Counted from the stretch's first letter, positions 28,955 through 38,039 are shown. The stretch is 64,000 bases of DNA from Streptomyces sp. BK239 (GCF_004217285.1 NZ_SHKS01000002.1:496001-560000), one strand, 5' to 3'. Notes: a model not told the origin generated them from the sequence alone. Numbers and translations are program-made.

Positions 28955-29614
28955 GTCGGTCAGCGTCATACCGCTCAACTCCCTTACGTCACGCGCGAGG
29001 TGGGCCTGGTCGGCGTACCCGGCGCGGGACGCGGTGTCCGCGTACGGCACTCCCCGCCGGGCCAGGGCGAGAGCGCGCTGGAGGCGCAGGATCCGGGCCA
29101 GGGTCTTCGGCCCGTACCCGAAGGCGGTCAGCGAGCGGCGGTGCAGCTGCCGTGCGCTCAGGCCGAGTTCGCCGGCGGTGGCGGCGACCGGACGGCCCTC
29201 GGCGAGGGCGGTCACGAGACGGCGCAGCGCCCGGTCGGGCGGGGCGGCCCGCTGCAGCGCGAGTTCCTCCAGCGCCGTCGCCGGGTGGGGCGCGGCTTCG
29301 ACCCGGGCGCACAGGCGTCGCACCTCGGCCGCCGGCCACAGCTCGGCCAAGTCCACCCGCTGGTCGCGCAGTTCGTGCGCAGGAACGCCGAGCAGGGCGG
29401 GCGCGGCACCCGGGAAGAAACGCAGACCGGACCAGGAGGCGGGCGGTCCGTCATGAAGGTGGGCCCGCGTGTCGGGGCCGGCCACCAGCAGTCGACCCTC
29501 GTTCCACAGCAGGTCGATGCAGCCGTCGGGCAGCACCGGCTGAGTCCCGGCGCCCGCCGGGCTGTTGGTCCACACCACCGCGCCGGCCAGCCGGGAGGGC
29601 CGTTCCTGGTACAC
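28784..29614 (-). CDS. AraC family transcriptional regulator
   Basis: 276-residue regulator. The N-terminal part (about 10-100; [22 protein letters not shown]) resembles the DUF6597 ligand domain. Helix-turn-helix motifs lie at about 150-225 ([34 protein letters not shown] and [26 protein letters not shown]). After the usual end of the domain ([12 protein letters not shown]), about 45 residues run antisense through the VOC gene to the first stop at 28784. The GTG start is supported by TAGCCT (29626 to 29621) six bases upstream. The overlap could co-regulate the two genes. Confidence 0.85.
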   Translation of the reverse strand: MYQERPSRLAGAVVWTNSPAGAGTQPVLPDGCIDLLWNEGRLLVAGPDTRAHLHDGPPASWSGLRFFPGAAPALLGVPAHELRDQRVDLAELWPAAEVRRLCARVEAAPHPATALEELALQRAAPPDRALRRLVTALAEGRPVAATAGELGLSARQLHRRSLTAFGYGPKTLARILRLQRALALARRGVPYADTASRAGYADQAHLARDVRELSGMTLTDLLLRQRGEQVDTVSVGVVHDGVPLAPDRVPGLDPARVPRADQLLVHGVHLGRPVAP

Positions 29615-29745
29615 AGGCCCAGGCTACGCGCGGGGCGGATGAGACGCGTGGCGGGCCGCCGCCCTCACCGGGTGCTCCTGCGGGCTCCGCCCTCGGACGC
29701 GAACAAACACCCCCCGCCCGAGCCGCAGGACTTCTCGGGGTTCTG

Positions 29746-30411
29746 TCAGTGCGGGGGCGTGTGGAGGATGCCGTTGATCAGGACGTCGAGGGCCCAGGCG
29801 TCGCGGTCGCCCGGGGAGAACAGCGCCTGCCTCATGGAGGTGAGCATCGGGTAGCGGTCGGCGGGCAGGGCGGCGTAGTGGCGGTCCGCCGCGCTGACGG
29901 TGGTCTCTTCGTCGGACCCCTTGGTGTCGTGGTTGTTCTGCTCGACGGCGGCCGCGGCGATGTGGAGCCACAGGAGATCGACGGCCCAGGCGGCGGCGGT
30001 GTCGTCGAGGCCGCCCTGCTTGAGCAGGGCGAGCATGCGGTCCAGGACGAGCAGGGAGTTCCGTCCGGTGGGGATGGCTCCGAGGGCGACGCCGGCCAGG
30101 CCCTCGTGCCGGCTCATCGCCGCGATGGCGGCGGTGGCCAGGGCGCGCAGCCGTTCACGCCAGGTGCCCTCCTCGGTCGCCGCGACGGAGGCGAGGGCTT
30201 CGTCGAGCATGGCGGCCATGAGGTCGTCGCGGTTGGCGACGTAGACGTACAGCGAGGCCGGGCCGGTGTCGAGCGCCTTGGCGACGCTGCGCATGGTCAG
30301 GGCGTCCAGGCCGTCGCGGTCGAGGATCTCCAGGCCGGTGCGCACGACGGCGTCGCGGCTGAGGGGGGCCTTGGTGGGCCGCGCGCGGCGGCTGATCGGC
30401 TGCGTCCTCAT
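29746..30411 (-). CDS. TetR family regulator of the divergent MFS exporter
   Basis: 221-residue repressor. The helix-turn-helix is at about 20-65 (LEILDRDGLDALTMRSVAKALDTGPASLYVYVANRDDLM), followed by a TetR_C-type ligand domain. The ATG at 30411 has TAGGCT seven bases upstream, so it is probably leaderless. Four ACGAACA-N-type palindromes in the 117-base divergent region with the MFS gene are its likely binding sites, including one next to its own promoter, so autoregulation is expected. Confidence 0.9.
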   Translation of the reverse strand: MRTQPISRRARPTKAPLSRDAVVRTGLEILDRDGLDALTMRSVAKALDTGPASLYVYVANRDDLMAAMLDEALASVAATEEGTWRERLRALATAAIAAMSRHEGLAGVALGAIPTGRNSLLVLDRMLALLKQGGLDDTAAAWAVDLLWLHIAAAAVEQNNHDTKGSDEETTVSAADRHYAALPADRYPMLTSMRQALFSPGDRDAWALDVLINGILHTPPH

Positions 30412-30432
30412 GGAGGCAAGCCTAGCCGGGCG

Positions 30433-30507
30433 ACGAACACCGTTTGACACGAACACCGTTCGCTCCCTAAGGTCCGACGAACAGTGTTCGTGACGAACAT
30501 CGTTCGT
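30433..30507. promoter_or_regulatory. Array of four TetR operators
   Basis: ACGAACACCGTTTG (30433), ACGAACACCGTTCGC (30449), ACGAACAGTGTTCGT (30477, palindromic about its central base) and ACGAACATCGTTCGT (30493). Start-to-start spacing is 16, 28 and 16 bases, so they form two phased pairs between the tetR and MFS genes. Confidence 0.75.
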
Positions 30508-30528
30508 CCCACCTCCGGAAAGTACACC

Positions 30529-31947
30529 ATGACCAGCACCCTCGCCCCGCCCAGCCAGGCCGGGGCCCTCTCACCCGCGCGGCGCTGGGCCGTCCTCGCC
30601 GTGATCCTGGCAGCCGAGGTCCTGGACCTGATCGACGCCACGATCACCAACCTCGCGGCGCCGAGCATCACCGCCTCACTGAAGGGCGGACCGTCCCTCG
30701 TCCAGTGGCTGGGCGCCTCCTACGCACTCGCCCTCGGCGTGCTCCTGGTCGTCGGCGGCCGGCTCGGCGACAAGTACGGAAGGCGGCGCGTCTTCCTGAC
30801 GGGCCTGGCCGGGTTCACCGCGGCCTCGGTGGCCTGCGGACTGGCCGTCGGTCCGCAGACGCTGATCGCCGCCCGCCTCGTCCAGGGAGCCTTCGGCGCC
30901 CTGCTGATCCCGCAGGGTTTCGGCATCCTCGGCGCCGTCTTCCCCCGCGACCAGACAGGCAAGGCGTTCAGCGCCTTCGGTCCCGTCCTCGGCCTGTCGG
31001 CGGTGGGCGGCCCGATCCTGGCCGCCACCCTCATCGACACCGACCCCTTGGGGCTCGGCTGGCGCTCCGTGTTCCTGATCAACATCGTGCTCGGCGGCGC
31101 CGCCCTGCTCGCCGCCCACCGCCTGCTGCCCCGGGACACCGGCGAACGCGGCACGGTGATCGACGCCCCGGGCGCCTTGCTGCTGGCCGGGGCGATGGCC
31201 ACCCTGCTGTACGGGCTGATCGACGGACCCGCCCACGACTGGCGCGCCGTCTCATGGGCCGCACTCGGCGCCGCGGCGGTCTTCTTCGCCCTCCTGGCCC
31301 GCCGCCAGGCCACCGCCCCCCATCCGCTGATCCAGCCCTCGCTCTTCCGCAACCGGGGCTTCGTCTGCGGCCTCGTCCTGGGCGTCGCCTTCTTCGCGGC
31401 CGTCGCCGGGCTGCTCTACGTCGTCTCCCTGTTCCTCCAGGGGGGCCTGGGCTACTCGCCCCTGCGGACCGCCCTCACGGGCAGCACCCCCATGGCCGCC
31501 GGAATCGTCATCGCCTCGATCGCCTGCTACCGGCTCATCGGCCGCCTCGGCCGCACCCTCGTCCTGATCGGCCTGCTCACGACGCTGGCCGGCACCGCGG
31601 GGCTGTGGGCCGCCGTCCACACATCCGGCACCGCGACCGGCCCGGCCGCGATCATCGCCGCCACCCTGGTGACCGGGCTCGGCATGGGCACCTGCTTCGG
31701 CACCGTCTACGACATCACCCTCGGGGACGTCACCCCGGCCGAAGCGGGATCCGGCGCGGGGTCCCTGACCGCGGTGCAGCAGCTCGCCAACGCTCTCGGC
31801 GCCGCCGCCGTCACCACCGTCTACCTCCACACCCCCGGCCCCGCCCACGCGATGACCCGCAGCCTCCTGGTCGTGGCCGGCATCACCCTCGGCTGCTGCT
31901 GCCTGGTCCGCCTGCTCCCCCGCACCGCGCAGCCCCAGCACCACTGA
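30529..31947 (+). CDS. MFS drug exporter, DHA2 (14-helix) family
   Basis: 472-residue proton-driven efflux protein. Motif C-like and motif A sequences are visible (LDLIDATITNLAAPSI near the N-terminus; GGRLGDKYGRRRVF in the 2-3 loop; LGLSAVGGPILAATL in helix 5). Thirteen to fourteen helices fit the DHA2 class (QacA-like). The ATG at 30529 was chosen because it follows the operator array. The TetR gene diverges from it. An NAD(P)-binding protein follows 40 bases downstream and may be cotranscribed. The substrate is unknown. Confidence 0.92.
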   Translation: MTSTLAPPSQAGALSPARRWAVLAVILAAEVLDLIDATITNLAAPSITASLKGGPSLVQWLGASYALALGVLLVVGGRLGDKYGRRRVFLTGLAGFTAASVACGLAVGPQTLIAARLVQGAFGALLIPQGFGILGAVFPRDQTGKAFSAFGPVLGLSAVGGPILAATLIDTDPLGLGWRSVFLINIVLGGAALLAAHRLLPRDTGERGTVIDAPGALLLAGAMATLLYGLIDGPAHDWRAVSWAALGAAAVFFALLARRQATAPHPLIQPSLFRNRGFVCGLVLGVAFFAAVAGLLYVVSLFLQGGLGYSPLRTALTGSTPMAAGIVIASIACYRLIGRLGRTLVLIGLLTTLAGTAGLWAAVHTSGTATGPAAIIAATLVTGLGMGTCFGTVYDITLGDVTPAEAGSGAGSLTAVQQLANALGAAAVTTVYLHTPGPAHAMTRSLLVVAGITLGCCCLVRLLPRTAQPQHH

Positions 31948-31987
31948 CCCGCACCACACCCGGAACAGACACGGAAAGAGCCCACTC

Positions 31988-32824
31988 ATGATTCTCGTCA
32001 CCGGAGGCCGCGGCGCGGTCGCCACCCGTCTGACCTCGCTGCTCCACCGCGACGGCCTGGCCGTCCGGGTCGGCTCCGCCGCCCCCGAGACGCTTTCCCC
32101 GCCCGACGGTGTGGAGGCGGTCCGTCTCGACCTCACCGCCCCGGACACCTTCCCCGCCGCCCTGGCGGGCGTCACCACCGTGTTCCTCTACGCCAGCCCG
32201 GAGCGCGTCACCGACTTCATCGACCACGCCCGAGGAGCCGGAGTCACCCACATAGTGCTGCTGTCCTCCTCAGCCGTGCTCAGCCCCGACCCCGAGAGCG
32301 ACCCGCTCGCCAAGTCACACCTCGACGTGGAGCGCGCGCTGCTCGCCTCGCCGATCACCACCACGATCCTGCGGCCGGGTTCCTTCGCCTCCAACGCCGG
32401 CGGCTGGGCCTGGGCCGTCAAGGCCGGACGGCCCCTCAGCCTGCCCTTCCCCGACGCCCACACCGATCCCATCCACGAGACGGACGTCGCCGAAGCCGCC
32501 CACGCCGTCATCACCGACCCCCGCCACCACGGCGGCCGGTTCACCCTCACCGGTCCCGAATCGCTGACCTTCGCCGAGCAGGTCGGGCAGCTCGCCGCCG
32601 TCACCGGCCGGCCCGTCCCGATCGACCACGTCACCCCCGAGGCATGGAAGCGGGAGTCGGCCGAGTACATCCCCGCCGCCTTCGCCGACGCACTGCTGAA
32701 GTGGTGGGCATCCAACGACAAGCCCCTTCCCCTCACCCGCACGGTCGAAGAGCTCACCGGCCGCCCGCCCCGCACCTTCACCACCTGGGCCGAGGACCAC
32801 GCCGCCGACTTCACCGACCACTGA
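31988..32824 (+). CDS. NmrA-like NAD(P)-binding protein (atypical SDR)
   Basis: 278-residue Rossmann protein. The nucleotide motif is VTGGRGAVATRL, with a D60-equivalent in LDLTAPDT. The region where extended SDRs have YxxxK reads LAKSHLDVERALLAS, as in NmrA/azoreductase-type proteins. GGAAAGAG precedes the ATG. It lies in the TetR-controlled transcript after the exporter. Epimerase-like proteins are also common partners of ECF41 sigma factors, and one lies 1 kb away, but no ECF41 promoter was found here. Confidence 0.88.
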   Translation: MILVTGGRGAVATRLTSLLHRDGLAVRVGSAAPETLSPPDGVEAVRLDLTAPDTFPAALAGVTTVFLYASPERVTDFIDHARGAGVTHIVLLSSSAVLSPDPESDPLAKSHLDVERALLASPITTTILRPGSFASNAGGWAWAVKAGRPLSLPFPDAHTDPIHETDVAEAAHAVITDPRHHGGRFTLTGPESLTFAEQVGQLAAVTGRPVPIDHVTPEAWKRESAEYIPAAFADALLKWWASNDKPLPLTRTVEELTGRPPRTFTTWAEDHAADFTDH

Positions 32825-32831
32825 CACCCCG

Positions 32832-32868
32832 CCCGCACCCGCCCGTCAGCCGGTACGGCGGGTGCGGG
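32832..32868. terminator. Bidirectional terminator hairpin
   Basis: CCCGCACCCGCC (32832-32843) pairs perfectly with GGCGGGTGCGGG (32857-32868) across a 13-base loop, between two convergent genes. Its right arm lies inside the end of the minus-strand gene. Confidence 0.7.
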
Positions 32869-33271
32869 AGCGGGCCAGTGCGCCGAGGACGACGGCGGTC
32901 AGGCCGAGGAGCATGGCGACGAAGGCGCCGCCCAGCCCGTTCCCGGTGCCGAGGCCGCCGTCGGCGGTGGCCGCGACCGTCCCGCCGACGGCCACGGCGA
33001 CCGGACCCGCCACGAGAGCCGCGACGGCGCCGTTGCGCCGGGCCCAGGCACCGATGTGCCCCTTGCTGTCGGGGCGGGACAGAGCCAGACCGCCGCCCAT
33101 CGCGCCCAGGAGGCCGACCAGCGCCGACAAAGAAGCCCCGACCCGGCCGACGCTCAGGGTGGTGACGCCGGCGGCGACCTGCTGCGACGGGTCCGCGGCA
33201 GCCGGTCCGGCGCACGCGAGCACGCCGATCAGGGCGACGGTCGCAAGGGTGAGAACGGATCGAACGGACAT
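32846..33271 (-). CDS. Small membrane protein (DUF6223-like)
   Basis: 141 residues: a signal-like N-terminus (LTLATVALIGVLACAGPAAADP), then three hydrophobic segments (about 45-63, 83-102 and 112-132) and a basic tail. The composition and layout match Streptomyces proteins labelled DUF6223, as I recall. Function unknown. It is followed by a bidirectional terminator and lies downstream of the ECF41 genes on the same strand, 67 bases after the four-helix protein. Confidence 0.7.
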   Translation of the reverse strand: MSVRSVLTLATVALIGVLACAGPAAADPSQQVAAGVTTLSVGRVGASLSALVGLLGAMGGGLALSRPDSKGHIGAWARRNGAVAALVAGPVAVAVGGTVAATADGGLGTGNGLGGAFVAMLLGLTAVVLGALARSRTRRTG

Positions 33272-33338
33272 GAGACGTCCTGCTTTCCTCGAAGTGGTCT
33301 GAATGGGTCGTTCGTGAGACAGCCGTCCGCAGCGCGCC

Positions 33339-33740
33339 TCAGGCGGCGGGGCGCTGTGGCAGGCCCTGGGACAGCGCGTGGGCCAGGGCGAGGGTGCTGA
33401 GGGCGAACATCACCACGCCCAGGGGGACATGGAGCGAGGGCACATGGGCGACGCCCAGCGCGACCTGTGCGGAGGCGAGGAGGAGGAAGCCGGTGGCGTA
33501 CAGGACGGGGCGCGGTGATCCACCGCCCCGTCGCCAGGCCAGGACCGTGGCGAGCACGTACAGCATGGCGGCCGCGTACATCACCTTCGACCCGAAGTCG
33601 TGCAGCCAGTAGCCGCGGGACGAGGTCAGCAGCAGGCCCGCGGTGACCGCCTGGAACAGGAGGGTCAGGGTCTGAAGGACGGTCGCGGTTCTGAGGAAGG
33701 TGAGGCCGCGGGGCGTGGCGGCCGTCGTCTGCGTGGTCAT
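33339..33740 (-). CDS. Four-helix membrane protein downstream of ECF41 sigma gene
   Basis: 133 residues with four predicted membrane helices (about 15-35, 45-65, 75-95, 100-122) and a polar Thr/Ala-rich N-terminus. The ATG at 33740 lies 56 bases after the sigma gene stop, so it is probably cotranscribed. I do not recognise the family. ECF41 sigma factors usually sit next to carboxymuconolactone decarboxylase, oxidoreductase or epimerase genes; a small membrane protein is a less usual partner. Confidence 0.75.
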   Translation of the reverse strand: MTTQTTAATPRGLTFLRTATVLQTLTLLFQAVTAGLLLTSSRGYWLHDFGSKVMYAAAMLYVLATVLAWRRGGGSPRPVLYATGFLLLASAQVALGVAHVPSLHVPLGVVMFALSTLALAHALSQGLPQRPAA

Positions 33741-33796
33741 GGCGGGATCCCTCGTGACGGGTGCGGAGACGGACGGGTGCTTCGGAGCCGTCGGCG

Positions 33797-34702
33797 TCAG
33801 CGCAGGGTGAGCGGGGTCTCGGAGGTGACGCGGGTCAGCTTCCGGGGGTTGCGGACGAAGTAGAGGCCGGTGATGCGGCCGTCCTCGAGCCGGACGGCCA
33901 TGACGCCGTCGAGCTCGCCCTCGCGGTGCACGGCGAGGGCCGGGCTGCCGTTGACCACGGTGGGCTCCCAGGTGATCGTGGCCTGGAACCGGGCCGCCGA
34001 GGCAGCGCCGCCGAGATAGAAGCGGACGATGTTCTCCGCGCCGACGACGGGCCTGAGCGCGGCGCGCTTCACGCCGCCGCCGTCGCTGAGCAGGACGACG
34101 TCGGGGGCGAGCACGTCGAGGAGGTCCTGCGGGTTGCCGGTCTGCAGGGCGCGCTGGAAGGACTCCAGGGCGGCCCGGGTCTCGCGCGCGGAGGCCGTCC
34201 GGCGGGGCCTGCGGGCGTCGACGTGCGCGCGGGCGCGGTGCGCGATCTGCCGTACGGCCGCCGGGGTCTTGCCGACGGCCCCGGCGATGTCGTCGTAGCC
34301 GACCTCGAAGACCTCGCGCAGCACGAACACCGCCCGCTCGGTCGGGGAGAGGCTCTCCAGGACGAGCATCATCGCCATCGACAGGCTCTCGGCGAGTTCC
34401 AGGTCCTCGGCCGCGTCCGGCGCGGTGACCAGCGGCTCGGGCAGCCACTGGCCGACGTACGCCTCACGGCGGCGCTTCATCGTCCGCAGCCGGTTGAGGG
34501 CCTGCCGGGTGGTGGTCCGCACCAGGTAGGCCCGCTGGTCGTCCACCCGGTCCGGATCGACCTTGCTCCACCGTAACCAGGTCTCCTGGAGGACGTCCTC
34601 GGCGTCGGCCGCCGATCCGAGCATCTCGTAGGCGACGGTGAACAGCAGACTGCGGTGGGCGACGAACGCTTCGGTCGCCGGGTCGGTGGTGCGGTCGGTC
34701 AT
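33797..34702 (-). CDS. ECF41-type RNA polymerase sigma factor
   Basis: 301-residue sigma factor. Region 2 (about 12-75; YEMLGSAADAEDVLQETWLRW) and region 4 (about 110-160; SPTERAVFVLREVFEVGYDDIAGAVGKTPAAVRQ) are followed by a C-terminal SnoaL-like domain. The ECF41 marks are all present: WLPEPL in the linker, DGGG in VLLSDGGGVKR and the NPRKL near the end. The extension takes the place of an anti-sigma factor in this family. Codon 43 is TTA (34574-34576), so translation may depend on bldA. A near-consensus ECF41 promoter precedes it. Confidence 0.92.
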   Translation of the reverse strand: MTDRTTDPATEAFVAHRSLLFTVAYEMLGSAADAEDVLQETWLRWSKVDPDRVDDQRAYLVRTTTRQALNRLRTMKRRREAYVGQWLPEPLVTAPDAAEDLELAESLSMAMMLVLESLSPTERAVFVLREVFEVGYDDIAGAVGKTPAAVRQIAHRARAHVDARRPRRTASARETRAALESFQRALQTGNPQDLLDVLAPDVVLLSDGGGVKRAALRPVVGAENIVRFYLGGAASAARFQATITWEPTVVNGSPALAVHREGELDGVMAVRLEDGRITGLYFVRNPRKLTRVTSETPLTLR

Positions 34703-34748
34703 CTCCGGGCCCCTCTCCCTCGGACACGCCTGGTCAGGCTGTCCTCAA

Positions 34749-34775
34749 GACACCACCGGCCCGCCCACCGTGACA
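34749..34775 (-). promoter_or_regulatory. Candidate ECF41 autoregulated promoter
   Basis: On the minus strand TGTCACG (34775 to 34769), 16 bases, then TGTC (34752-34749). The published ECF41 consensus as I recall it is TGTCACA-N16-CGTC; here the -35 and the spacing match and the -10 differs by one base. It lies 47 bases before the sigma gene start. Confidence 0.65.
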
Positions 34776-34789
34776 CCTTGTGAGGCAGA

Positions 34790-35977
34790 TCACTTCTCGG
34801 GGGGCGGGGATTCCTCCTCGCCTGGGGCGGTGTTCTTGTGGGAGGTCTTCGCGTGGGCCCGCAGGCGGCCCGTGACGTCCTCCGGGGGGAGGAAGCGGGA
34901 CCAGCGTTCGGGGAACTCGGAGGGCATGTCGGGGTCGTCCGGGTCGTCGTACTGGTGGGCCGCGGTCAGGCGGGCGACGTACTCGGCGGCCTCCTCCTCG
35001 CGCTGCCGCTCGGCGGCGGCCCGCGCGGCGGCGGTCGCGGCGGCCGGCCAGACCCGGTCGATCGCGGCGTTCACGGCCGCCCCGACGAGGACGGCGAAGG
35101 CGGACACGCCGATCCACAGCAGGACGGCGACGGCGGCGGCGAGGGAGCCGTAGATGGTGGCGCCCTCGATGGTGCTCTGCAGATAGATGCGGAGCAGGAA
35201 ACTGCCGAGCACCCACATCGCCAGGGCGACCAGCGCGCCGGGGACGTCCTCGATCCACGGGGAGCGCACCGGCACGGAGACGTGGTAGAGCGTGGTGAGG
35301 AAGGCGATCGACAGGACGATCACGACGGGCCAGTACAGCACCTGGACGACCGTCGTAGACCAGGGCACGATCCGTACGACGGCGTCGGGACCGGCCACCA
35401 TCAGCGGCAGCGCGACGGAGCCGATCAGCAGGGCGGCGATGAACAGCAGGAACGCCACCAGCCGGGTCTTGACGATGCCGCGCACCCCGTCGAGGCCGTA
35501 CATGACGGTGATGGTGTCGATGAAGACGTTCACCGCGCGCGACCCGGACCACAGGGCGAACAGGAACCCTATCGAGATGACGTCGGGCCGGCCCCCCTTC
35601 ATCACGTCGTCGAGGATGGGCTGCGCGATCTCGGCGACGCCCTTGTCGGACAGGACGGTGCGGGAGGCGTCGAGGAGGTTGGCCTCCAGGCTGCTGATGG
35701 TGTCGGTGCCGGTCCAGTCGTCGACGTAGCCGAGGAGGCCGATGAGGCTGAGCAGCAGCGGCGGCACGGACAGCAGGGTGAAGAAGGCGGCCTCGGCGGC
35801 CAGACCGAGGATGCGGTACTCGATGCAGGAGTTGACGGTGTCCTTCAGAAGCAGCCAGGCGGTCCTGCGCTTGGAGACGTTCCGGTAGAGGGCGCGGGCT
35901 CGGTGGAGACGCCCGGCGAGGGCCGCGTGGTCGTCGGGGCGCTCGGGGTGCTCGGGGGGCTGACTGGCTGGCTGCAC
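34790..35977 (-). CDS. YihY/virulence factor BrkB family membrane protein
   Basis: 395 residues with six membrane segments between about 60 and 310 and polar ends. The family marks include AAEAAFFTLLSVPPLLL in helix 1 and GATIYGSLAAAVAVLLWIGVSAFAVLVGAAVNAAI near the last helices. The C-terminal 80 residues are charged and probably cytoplasmic. The GTG start is supported by TACCTT (35989 to 35984) six bases upstream, giving a leaderless mRNA. The role of the family is unsettled; transport and RNase BN claims are not well supported. Confidence 0.9.
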   Translation of the reverse strand: MQPASQPPEHPERPDDHAALAGRLHRARALYRNVSKRRTAWLLLKDTVNSCIEYRILGLAAEAAFFTLLSVPPLLLSLIGLLGYVDDWTGTDTISSLEANLLDASRTVLSDKGVAEIAQPILDDVMKGGRPDVISIGFLFALWSGSRAVNVFIDTITVMYGLDGVRGIVKTRLVAFLLFIAALLIGSVALPLMVAGPDAVVRIVPWSTTVVQVLYWPVVIVLSIAFLTTLYHVSVPVRSPWIEDVPGALVALAMWVLGSFLLRIYLQSTIEGATIYGSLAAAVAVLLWIGVSAFAVLVGAAVNAAIDRVWPAAATAAARAAAERQREEEAAEYVARLTAAHQYDDPDDPDMPSEFPERWSRFLPPEDVTGRLRAHAKTSHKNTAPGEEESPPPEK

Positions 35978-36085
35978 GCCCTAAAGGTATCCGCCGTACG
36001 AGGCTCCACTCATCTCCGGTGGGCCCGCTCACGCCGTGCGTGTTGGGCGGTCATGACCTGCGGGGCGGCGGGTACGTTTCGCGGT

Positions 36086-37741
36086 ATGGCAGGCAGCACG
36101 CACACCGTGACGAACCAGCCCCCGCCCCTGTTGGGCCATGACGTCTACGCCACCGATCAGGCCCTGGTCGCGGCCGTGGAACGCCATCTCGACCCGGAGC
36201 TGCTCGACGAGGCTCGCGGCGAGCTGTCCTCGCTGGGCCGGGCGGCCGGGTCGGCGCAGCTGCACGAGTGGGCGGCCCAGGCCGACGGCAACCCGCCGGT
36301 GCTGCGCACCCACGACCGCTACGGCCACCGGATCGACGAGGTCGACTTCCATCCGGCCTGGCACCGGCTGCTCGGCAAGGGCGTCGGCGCGCATCTGACG
36401 TCGGCGTGGGCGCGGCCGGGCGGGCATGTGCGGCGGGCCGCCGCCTTCGTGGTGTGGACGCAGGTGGAGGCGGGCAACTGCTGCCCGCTGTCGATGACCC
36501 ATGCGGCCGTGCCCGCCCTGCGCGCCGATCCCGGCCTGGCCGCCGAGTGGGAGCCGCTGCTCACGTCGACGATCTACGAGCGTGAGCTGCGGCCGGCGCG
36601 TTCGAAGGCGGGCGCGCTGGTCGGGATGGGGATGACGGAGAAGCAGGGCGGCAGCGACGTCCGGGCGAACACGACGTCCGCGCGGCCGCTCGCCGAGGAC
36701 GGGGCGTACCGGCTGACGGGGCACAAGTGGTTCTGCTCGGCCCCGATGTCGGACGGTTTCCTGGTGCTGGCGCGGGCGTCCGGTGCGCCGGAAGCCGGGG
36801 ACGGCGGGCTGACCTGCTTCCTCGTGCCGAGGGTGCTGGAGGACGGCAGCCGTAACGTGTTCCGCATCCAGCGTCTGAAGGACAAGCTCGGCAACCGGTC
36901 GAACGCCTCCGCCGAGGTCGAGTTCGACGGAACGTGGGCGCGCCGGGTGGGCGAGGAGGGCCGGGGTGTGCGGACCATCATCGGGATGGTGGCCGCGACC
37001 CGGCTGGACTGCGTGCTGGGCTCGGCGGGGCTGATGCGGGCGGCCGTGGCGCAGGCGGCGCACCACTGCGCCCACCGGGAGGCGTTCGGCGGCGCGTTGC
37101 TCGACAAACCGCTGATGCGCAACGTCCTGGCCGATCTGGCGCTGGAGTCGGAGGCGGCGACGACGCTCGGGCTGCGGCTCGCGGCGGCGTACGACGACGG
37201 CGGCGAGCAGGAGCGGGCGCTGCTGCGGATCGCGGTGCCGGCGGCGAAGTACTGGGTGGCCAAGCGGTGTGCGCCGGTGGTGGTGGAGGCCGCGGAGTGC
37301 CTGGGCGGCAACGGGTACGTGGAGGAGTCAGGGATGCCGCGGCTGGTGCGGGAGTCGCCGCTGAACTCGATCTGGGAGGGCGCGGGCAATGTCCAGGCGC
37401 TGGACGTGCTGCGGGCGCTGAGGCGGGAGCCGGAGGCGCTGAACGCGTATCTGCGGGAGGTGGGGCTGGCGCGGGGCGCCGACCACCGGCTGGACGCGGC
37501 GATCAAGGCCCTGTTGACGGACCTGGCCGATCTGGACGGCGCCGAGGCGCGGGCGCGGCGGCTGACCGAGCGGTTCGCGCTGGTGTTGCAGGGGTCGCTG
37601 CTGGTGCGGTTCGCGCCGCCCGAGGTGGCGGACGCGTTCTGCGCCTCACGGCTGGGCGGCGACGCGGGCGGGGCCTTCGGGACGCTGCCGCACACCCTGG
37701 ACCTGGGGGCGATCGTGGAGCGGGCCCGGCCTGTGGCCTGA
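36086..37741 (+). CDS. aidB: Acyl-CoA dehydrogenase family protein, AidB type
   Basis: 551-residue flavoprotein. The AidB layout is seen: N-terminal extension with YATDQALVAAVERH, then the dehydrogenase core with GMTEKQGGSDVRANTT, YRLTGHKWFCSAPMSDGFLVLA and CLGGNGYVEESGMPRLVRESPLNSIWEGAGNV. In E. coli AidB is part of the adaptive response to alkylation and binds DNA; no DNA-repair gene is adjacent here. The ATG at 36086 lies seven bases after TACGTT, so it is probably leaderless; it diverges from the likewise leaderless YihY gene. A strong hairpin follows. Confidence 0.9.
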   Translation: MAGSTHTVTNQPPPLLGHDVYATDQALVAAVERHLDPELLDEARGELSSLGRAAGSAQLHEWAAQADGNPPVLRTHDRYGHRIDEVDFHPAWHRLLGKGVGAHLTSAWARPGGHVRRAAAFVVWTQVEAGNCCPLSMTHAAVPALRADPGLAAEWEPLLTSTIYERELRPARSKAGALVGMGMTEKQGGSDVRANTTSARPLAEDGAYRLTGHKWFCSAPMSDGFLVLARASGAPEAGDGGLTCFLVPRVLEDGSRNVFRIQRLKDKLGNRSNASAEVEFDGTWARRVGEEGRGVRTIIGMVAATRLDCVLGSAGLMRAAVAQAAHHCAHREAFGGALLDKPLMRNVLADLALESEAATTLGLRLAAAYDDGGEQERALLRIAVPAAKYWVAKRCAPVVVEAAECLGGNGYVEESGMPRLVRESPLNSIWEGAGNVQALDVLRALRREPEALNAYLREVGLARGADHRLDAAIKALLTDLADLDGAEARARRLTERFALVLQGSLLVRFAPPEVADAFCASRLGGDAGGAFGTLPHTLDLGAIVERARPVA

Positions 37742-37785
37742 GTCCGCGCCCCGTTTCGGTAGGCCGGGCATGGCGTCCGCCGCGG

Positions 37786-37822
37786 GCGGGGGTGGTGCCG
37801 CGCCGACACGGCACCACCCCCG
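37786..37822 (+). terminator. Terminator hairpin after the AidB-like gene
   Basis: A 15-base perfect stem, GCGGGGGTGGTGCCG (37786-37800) and its complement at 37809-37823, around an eight-base loop CGCCGACA, 45 bases after the stop. Confidence 0.65.
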
Positions 37823-37907
37823 CGGCGATGGCCCTGCGAGGCCAGGAGCGCCGCTCGGGACGGCGTGGCACAAGTTTCGGGGCACCCGGTGGTGGTCGGC
37901 CAGGGTT

Positions 37908-37922
37908 GCAGGGGGTTGCAAC
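37908..37922. promoter_or_regulatory. Repeated GGTTGCA elements before the GAF regulator
   Basis: GGTTGCAGGGGGTTGCAAC gives two GGTTGCA-type half sites and the palindrome GTTGCAAC (37915-37922), about 120 bases before the regulator start. Possible operator; weak evidence. Confidence 0.25.
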
Positions 37923-38039
37923 GCATTCGTCCCAGTGGGCGGAGTGTGCCCCTCCGTCACCGGTGGAGGGGCAGTATGGGAGGTCCGGCAGGACGGACGG
38001 GGAAGACGTTCGGCGCCCGTGTGCTCTCGGGGAGGCCCA

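Noticed and set aside
34838..36085. Upstream in-frame extension of the AidB-like protein
   Set aside because: It runs antisense through the YihY gene; the ATG at 36086 is supported by a -10 seven bases before it.
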